This document shows positions 59,144 through 64,000 of a stretch of DNA of 64,000 nucleotides, one piece after another. Origin of the DNA: Zhenhengia yiwuensis (GTDB lineage Bacteria > Bacillota > Clostridia > Lachnospirales > Cellulosilyticaceae); the NCBI RefSeq assembly GCF_014384995.1, contig NZ_JACRSY010000015.1:1-64000 (forward strand). The letters are read 5' to 3'. A model generated the notes under the pieces. The model was not told the DNA's origin, did not search any database, and was given only the letters and a program-made list of their open reading frames with translations. The translations under genes were made by a program, and so were the position numbers. Positions within the stretch are counted from its first letter, which is position 1. The number at the start of each line of letters is the position of its first letter.

Positions 59144-61711
59144 TTATCTTAATCCTTTTGAAGTTCTAACACTTGGGAGATAATTTCTAGAAGTTCTTTC
59201 TACAAACACTCTATCTCCTTCTATATTAAGGCCTGTAAAGATTACTTGGTCTTCACCTTCTACAACTTCTTTAGAAACCATGATAGCTTCTTTATCTTCT
59301 AATGTATTATAAATCGCGATAACATCGCCTTTTTTCACATTATGAATCACAACACGCCCCTCTGCTGAAAACTCAATTTCTGAAGGTAATACTTTTCTAG
59401 ATTGATCTGGATAAGCCTCATCAAAGAGTTCAAATGCATAAATACGTGTATGCCCATTGCCATTTATACTTGTTTGAGCTGGTTCAATAATTTGTAATCG
59501 TACATATCTTGCATCTGTTGCATCAAAGAGCATATGTGTTACTTCATTTGCTGCATTATCTACTACTTCATCTACTACTTTGAAGTTCTCGCCATCAATA
59601 CTTGTTAAGATTTGGAACTCACGAGTATTCCACACTTGTGTTTCTTTTGCCTCATGATGCCCACAGTTAACAACACGATATTGTTTAATATTCTTAACTT
59701 CTTGTAAGTCTAATGTAATGTATGGGTGGTAATCTCTAGAGCACCATTTACGACCAGCGATTTGGCCTGTAATAACATTCTCACATGCTTCATACTCACT
59801 TGCATCTCCTGTACTTGTCACAGTTACACCAAGTGAACTTAAAGCGATGTTCTTTTTATCATAATGTAATGTAAGCGGTGCATTTTCAATACCCACTGCT
59901 ACAGCGACTGTTCCAATTATCTCTCTTACAAACGGTTTAATAACATGTGTTGCTACATCTACAACGAAGTATTGTTCTCTGCCATCTTTAAAGCGAAGTA
60001 CTTTACAGTCATCCATTGCATGAAGATCACTTAATGCTGCTTCATTGTAAAGTTCTACTTTAAGTGCATCTTTTACTCTATACGCTTCTACAGCATGAAT
60101 AGCATTTTGTCCTGCCTGAGCTGCAAGCTTAAATGCTGCTACGAATGGTGTAAGCTCTTCTACTAAACGTTTATTTTCACATTCAGACATAATAACGTCT
60201 GCACATACTTCCATTTCTTTAAAGTTCGCAAGAAGTCTTTGGGCATATTCCGTTACATCTGTTCCATTTGCTACACCTTCTTGAAGTGCTTTAACATCTT
60301 CCTTTAAGTACCATGATTCATCAAACAGGAAGTCACCACTTACCCCTCCATCATCTAAAAGATAACAACTGTTAGATGCAAAAATTTCTAAAGCATGTGC
60401 AACTTTTTCCGGTGCAAGTGCTCTAAAAGATGCTTTAAAGCTTGCAGTAGGGTCAAATGCTTGTGTATTCCAGTTATGGTCTGCAATACAGAAAAGTGCT
60501 TGTTTAGAAGCTTGTGCTTGATTCATAGGGTTTGAGAAGAACCCATTTACATTATCAATATCTGAGCTTAAGTTTTCAATTTTACCCATTAACATTTTAG
60601 CATCACAGTAATCATTTACTGGGTAGTTCCACCAAATAGATAAGTTTTTATCTGACTCAATTGTACGTTTTGGGGAGTCACATTGTTCTCTTGAGATATT
60701 TGACATTGTTGCCGCACCTGTCCACATGATCTCTACATCATTATGTAATGTTTCTACAAATGGTTTGAAATAACCAATCATAGATGGACCCCATGCTTCA
60801 CAGTATCTTGTTCCTACAGTAATAAGTGGTCTAATATCCCCTTTAGCCTTAATAAAACGATCATCAATGCTATTAATAAAATCTGCTTGGTCTTTTCCAT
60901 TTGGAATACCACCAATATCATCAAAGAGGATACCAAATTGACGTACTCCTAAACCATAAAGTTGTTCAAATTTAGCAAGTGCTGAATTTAAATCTTCTTC
61001 AGATTTAAGATCAATTGTATCCCCTGGATGAATGGTCCACATAAAGCTTAAGTTATGTTTATGGCCTGTTGCTGCAAGTTCAGCGATTTGCTTAGCCTCT
61101 GCTTCTGGATATAAATCTCTCCAGTGTTTTCTATGATATGGGTCATCTTTTGGAGCGTAGATATAAGTATTCATTTTATACTCTCCGCCAAATGCCATAA
61201 GGTCCATACGATCTTCATGTGTCCAAGGGAAACCATAGAATCCTTCAATGAACCCACGATATAAAATGTTTGGATAGTCTTGTATCATACATTTTTTAAC
61301 ATTCATACCCTGTACTTGGGTAAGAATTTGATGTAAAGTTACTACACCGTAATGAAGTCCTTCTGCATCACATCCAACGATAGCAACTTGTGCTACATCT
61401 TCTCCATCTATTACAAGTTCATATCCTTCAAATTTAGTAAACTTATGTAATTCTTTACTTGTAATTTTACTTATATCCGCTTCATTTACAGATTCTGTAT
61501 AGGCTAAGTATAAATTTGTTTTTCCCTCTACAAGTTCACCTGAAACGCTATAAGCTAAACCTTTTTCTTCTAATACTTCTTGAAGTTTATTCCATGTAGC
61601 ATCTTTTAAATCTTTTGGTATAACTACATTGATCTCTGTTGTAAGTTTTACTTCTCCCCCTAGATTAGTAAGCTGCTGAGGTACTGGGAAAATTTCATAA
61701 ATTTTAGTCAT
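59144..61711 (-). CDS. GH84-family beta-N-acetylglucosaminidase with C-terminal F5/8 domain
   Basis: The 855-residue protein has an N-terminal Glyco_hydro_20b-like domain (IFPVPQQLTNLGGEVKLTTE), the GH84 catalytic barrel (RGFIEGFYGFPWTHEDRMDL; GVRQFGILFDDIGGIPNGKD, where the Asp-Asp pair is catalytic), a helical domain, and a C-terminal discoidin domain (about 640-760). It removes terminal GlcNAc by substrate-assisted catalysis. Unlike secreted clostridial NagJ it has no signal peptide, so it probably works on imported glycans. Confidence 0.93.
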   Translation of the reverse strand: MTKIYEIFPVPQQLTNLGGEVKLTTEINVVIPKDLKDATWNKLQEVLEEKGLAYSVSGELVEGKTNLYLAYTESVNEADISKITSKELHKFTKFEGYELVIDGEDVAQVAIVGCDAEGLHYGVVTLHQILTQVQGMNVKKCMIQDYPNILYRGFIEGFYGFPWTHEDRMDLMAFGGEYKMNTYIYAPKDDPYHRKHWRDLYPEAEAKQIAELAATGHKHNLSFMWTIHPGDTIDLKSEEDLNSALAKFEQLYGLGVRQFGILFDDIGGIPNGKDQADFINSIDDRFIKAKGDIRPLITVGTRYCEAWGPSMIGYFKPFVETLHNDVEIMWTGAATMSNISREQCDSPKRTIESDKNLSIWWNYPVNDYCDAKMLMGKIENLSSDIDNVNGFFSNPMNQAQASKQALFCIADHNWNTQAFDPTASFKASFRALAPEKVAHALEIFASNSCYLLDDGGVSGDFLFDESWYLKEDVKALQEGVANGTDVTEYAQRLLANFKEMEVCADVIMSECENKRLVEELTPFVAAFKLAAQAGQNAIHAVEAYRVKDALKVELYNEAALSDLHAMDDCKVLRFKDGREQYFVVDVATHVIKPFVREIIGTVAVAVGIENAPLTLHYDKKNIALSSLGVTVTSTGDASEYEACENVITGQIAGRKWCSRDYHPYITLDLQEVKNIKQYRVVNCGHHEAKETQVWNTREFQILTSIDGENFKVVDEVVDNAANEVTHMLFDATDARYVRLQIIEPAQTSINGNGHTRIYAFELFDEAYPDQSRKVLPSEIEFSAEGRVVIHNVKKGDVIAIYNTLEDKEAIMVSKEVVEGEDQVIFTGLNIEGDRVFVERTSRNYLPSVRTSKGLR

Positions 61712-61843
61712 ATTAACCGTCCTTTACCTTTGTATATATTTACTAATTTTTACTAAACTCAGTATAACATAACTAGTTTTCATGTCAATATGACTCATTA
61801 ACTTTACAAAATATTTAATTCTTTTTTAGATAATTACTAGAAG

Positions 61844-63151
61844 TTATAGACTATCCATAAATTGTATTTGAACCTGTTCTATTCGATTACTTTTCATCTT
61901 TATAATTTTAAAGTGTATATGATCCATTTCAATATCTACATTTTCTTCTGGTATGTCACCTATCTGCTGAGCTAAATAACCATTTAATGTATCATAATCT
62001 CCGTTAGGCAATTGAATACCTAAGCTATGATTAATATGATAGATAGCTTCAGACCCTTTTACTAAAAAGGTATTCTTCCCTATTTTTTTTATTCCTTCTT
62101 CTTCCTCATCATATTCATCATGAATTTCACCCATAATTTCTTCAATTAAATCTTCCATGGTTACTATGCCTGCAAATCCACCATACTCATTAATCAAAAT
62201 AGCTATATGCTTCTTTTTCTCCTTAAAACTTTTAAATAGTGCATTAATCTTTTTAGTCTCAGGAACAAAATAAGGTGTATGAAGAATCTTTTCTAATGTA
62301 ATATTTTCAAAACCTACTTTTCTCGCTTCTGCTATTAAATCTTTTACATAAAGCACACCAACTATATGGCCTATATCTTCTCTATAGACAGGTATTCTAG
62401 AATAGTGAAGCTTTATAACCTTATCCAGAATTTCTTCTATAGGTTCTTCTATATTGATAACAAAGGTATCTTTCCTATGGGTCATAATCTCTTTTGCCAT
62501 TCTATCATTAAATTCAAATACACCCTCTAACATTTGCTGCTCTTCAGCTTCAATGCACCCATCTTTTTTTGACTGGTAAATTAAAGCTCTTAATTCTTCT
62601 TCTGATACCTTTTCTTCTATATCTTCAGTTGTATTACCTGTTAATTTCAAAATAAGACTTGTTGATAAAGATAAGATTTTAATAAAAGGCCTAGCCACTA
62701 TAGAAATACTATAAATAGCGCTGACAGAAAATAGTGCAATTGTTTCTGCTTTCTTTAAAGCAATCCTTTTAGGTACCAGCTCTCCAAATACTAAGGTAAA
62801 ATAGGAGAGCACTAGGGTCACACCTATCATAGAAAGTTCACTTGAATAAGGTATATGTACAGTCTCCATAAATTTAGAAAGATAGCTCGATAATCCTGTA
62901 GCAGCTGATGCACTCGAGAAAAAGCCCGCTAGTGTTATACCTATTTGTATAGTAGATAAGAAATTACTCGGTTCCTCTATTAATTTTTCAAGTAATTTGG
63001 CCTTAGCATTCCCTTCCTCGCTTAGTCTTTTGATCTTATTCTTATTTACTGATACGATAGCCATTTCTGCTGAAGCAAAAAAGGCATTCACTCCTGTTAA
63101 TAAAAGTATTAAAGCTAATTGGAATAATATATTCCCCGACGATGATTCCAC
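61844..63151 (-). CDS. Hemolysin C/CorC-like CNNM-domain membrane protein
   Basis: The 435-residue protein has a DUF21/CNNM membrane domain (about 1-195, VNAFFASAEMAIVSVNKNKI then EEPSNFLSTIQIGITLAGFF), two CBS domains (about 215-335, MTHRKDTFVINIEEPIEEIL; HIAILINEYGGFAGIVTMED) and a C-terminal CorC_HlyC domain. Such proteins carry magnesium or other cations or protect against metal stress. Confidence 0.93.
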   Translation of the reverse strand: MESSSGNILFQLALILLLTGVNAFFASAEMAIVSVNKNKIKRLSEEGNAKAKLLEKLIEEPSNFLSTIQIGITLAGFFSSASAATGLSSYLSKFMETVHIPYSSELSMIGVTLVLSYFTLVFGELVPKRIALKKAETIALFSVSAIYSISIVARPFIKILSLSTSLILKLTGNTTEDIEEKVSEEELRALIYQSKKDGCIEAEEQQMLEGVFEFNDRMAKEIMTHRKDTFVINIEEPIEEILDKVIKLHYSRIPVYREDIGHIVGVLYVKDLIAEARKVGFENITLEKILHTPYFVPETKKINALFKSFKEKKKHIAILINEYGGFAGIVTMEDLIEEIMGEIHDEYDEEEEGIKKIGKNTFLVKGSEAIYHINHSLGIQLPNGDYDTLNGYLAQQIGDIPEENVDIEMDHIHFKIIKMKSNRIEQVQIQFMDSL

Positions 63152-63231
63152 TCATGTCATCCTTTCTTTTTTTAATTTTATAAAATCATATCATATTTTA
63201 TAGAAAATGGGTGTTAAGATTCTGCTAATAT

Positions 63232-63274
63232 TTAAAATAAAAAACACCTAATCCTTTTTAGGTCTAGGTGTTTT
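63232..63274 (-). terminator. Terminator after the pepF fragment
   Basis: AAAACACCTA and TAGGTGTTTT form a 10-bp stem, followed on the minus strand by a T-rich tract. Confidence 0.8.
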
Positions 63275-63291
63275 CTCATATTCCTTAAAAC

Positions 63292-63594
63292 TTATATTTC
63301 ATAGCTTAATTTAATAAACTCTTCAATATCTTCTTCGATTGTTTTAAGAGATGCTCTCCAGAAGTTAATATCATGAACATCAATATTTGCAGCACTTGTA
63401 AGATCTTTAATTTTCATTTTACCAGTAAGACTTAGCAGTTTTTCATACTCACTTGGGAAAGTATCCGGACGCTCTAAATACTGCGCATACAATCCTTTAG
63501 CAAAGAGTAACCCAAAAGCATATGGAAAGTTGTAGAAATGTACATCTGCATAATAATAATGTGGTTTCCATGTCCTTAAGATTTCAAAAAAAAT
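63292..63594 (-). pseudogene. pepF: 3' fragment of oligoendopeptidase F (M3 peptidase), cut by inserted DNA
   Basis: The open frame extends past the first internal start and reads EILRTWKPHYYYADVHFYNF, PYAFGLLFAKGLYAQYLERP and DTFPSEYEKLLSLTGK, the last ~100 residues of M3-family PepF enzymes. The HExxH active site, normally some 200 residues earlier, is missing. A TGA stop and unrelated sequence begin at about 63595. The fragment is well conserved, so the break is probably recent or the downstream sequence still serves an integrated element. Confidence 0.88.
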
Positions 63595-63597
63595 TCA

Positions 63598-63675
63598 CTC
63601 TAGGGCCTTTGATTTACAAGGGTTCTAGAGCTTTATCATTTTTATCATTAGTACTTTCCCTCATTTTTCCCTCAC
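63598..63675. other. Junction sequence with dyad and direct repeats, candidate attachment site
   Basis: CTCTAG (63598-63603) and CTAGAG (63625-63630) bound an imperfect dyad containing CCTTTG and CAAGGG. CCCTCA occurs twice at 11-bp spacing (63658 and 63669). The dyad lies exactly at the PepF break. Such a structure fits a recombinase core site with arm-like repeats, but no recombinase is visible in the window. Confidence 0.4.
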
Positions 63676-63717
63676 TTAGAGCTTTTTAATCGCTTTTATC
63701 CTATTAAGCTATTTTTC

Positions 63718-63993
63718 CTAAAGCTTGGAATGAAATATTGTACATATAGATAATACAGCAAAGCCTATCATTAATATTCCCATAATAAACATACTTATAA
63801 TAAATCGTTTAGTCCTCTTTTCATCTCTCTTAGTATAATTTTTAAATGTGAAAATTGGGCTAAATCCCAAAAGCAATAACTGTTGAAAGGCTTTAGAAAA
63901 ACTTCTAAAGGAAACCTTGTACAGCGTCTTCCTTCCCTCTTTAACCCTAATCATTCTGAATGCATGAATACCATGATTATCTACACTATACAA
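63718..63993 (-). CDS. Hypothetical membrane protein, probably partial at the right edge
   Basis: The frame is open to the window's edge; a TTG at 63993 is only the first in-frame start candidate and has no clear binding site. The product has a basic middle (KNYTKRDEKRTKRFIISMFI) and one C-terminal membrane helix (MGILMIGFAVLSICTIF). No family recognised. It lies inside the DNA that interrupts pepF. Confidence 0.45.
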   Translation of the reverse strand: MYSVDNHGIHAFRMIRVKEGRKTLYKVSFRSFSKAFQQLLLLGFSPIFTFKNYTKRDEKRTKRFIISMFIMGILMIGFAVLSICTIFHSKL

Positions 63994-64000
63994 GTCTCTT

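Noticed and set aside
1..64000. tRNA or rRNA genes
   Set aside because: No cloverleaf with T-loop GTTCRANNC and matching acceptor stem, and no rRNA core sequence, was noticed on either strand; a covariance-model scan would be decisive.

Overview
The window is AT-rich DNA from a Gram-positive anaerobe of the class Clostridia. The evidence is strong AGGAGG-type ribosome binding sites, intrinsic terminators, a VanW protein, an LtaS-like sulfatase, DUF5685, a Na+-translocating decarboxylase beta subunit and copper-amine-oxidase-type stalk domains. The intracellular glycan genes suggest a Lachnospirales bacterium of the Cellulosilyticum type; that genus guess is inference only.

Positions 1 to about 34,600 are most of a contractile-tailed (myovirus) prophage. 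Nearly all of it reads leftward. From right to left it holds: a large serine recombinase next to the right attachment site; an ImmA-like protein, repressor and Cro-like switch with four related palindromic operators; an ORF6N antirepressor; a recombination and replication block (SbcC-like ATPase, RecT, metallo-beta-lactamase-fold protein, DnaD-like initiator with iterons, helicase loader, Hjc-like nuclease); a run of small accessory genes (a two-unit NUMOD1 protein, a stand-alone CodY-type DNA-binding domain, an NdpA-like protein and a predicted plus-strand small RNA); an ArpU-like late activator; HNH nuclease and terminases; HK97-type portal, protease and capsid; then connector, sheath, tube, chaperone, tape measure and XkdP/Q/R/S/T-like baseplate genes. 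The last of these runs off the left edge, so tail fibres, lysis genes and the left attachment site are not visible.

The most unusual prophage features are regulatory. Three genes carry A-rich -1 frameshift heptamers: the expected one in the tail chaperone gene, and two less expected ones, at the capsid end (fusing a Rho_N-like domain) and at the Hjc-like nuclease end. The last two are followed by inverted repeats that can fold into stems. An array of six GTNAC-like pentamers at exact 11-bp spacing lies between the late activator and the packaging genes. A decayed inverted copy of the replication iterons lies nearby. Hairpin-plus-U terminators sit inside the structural operon, and a lipoprotein gene with its own terminator sits beside the tape measure gene.

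From 34,600 to 63,290 is host chromosome: an RseC-like protein with a membrane partner, a MATE transporter, an orphan decarboxylase beta/gamma pair, a polysaccharide deacetylase, several surface or envelope proteins, a Cys-rich/DUF5685 operon, and a group of signal-peptide-less glycan genes (DUF4838, DUF4091, PHP hydrolase, GH84). These lie near a LacI-family regulator reduced to its C-terminal end. After 63,290 only the 3' end of an oligoendopeptidase F gene remains, cut by unrelated DNA at about 63,595. That junction probably marks the edge of a second integrated element extending past the right end.
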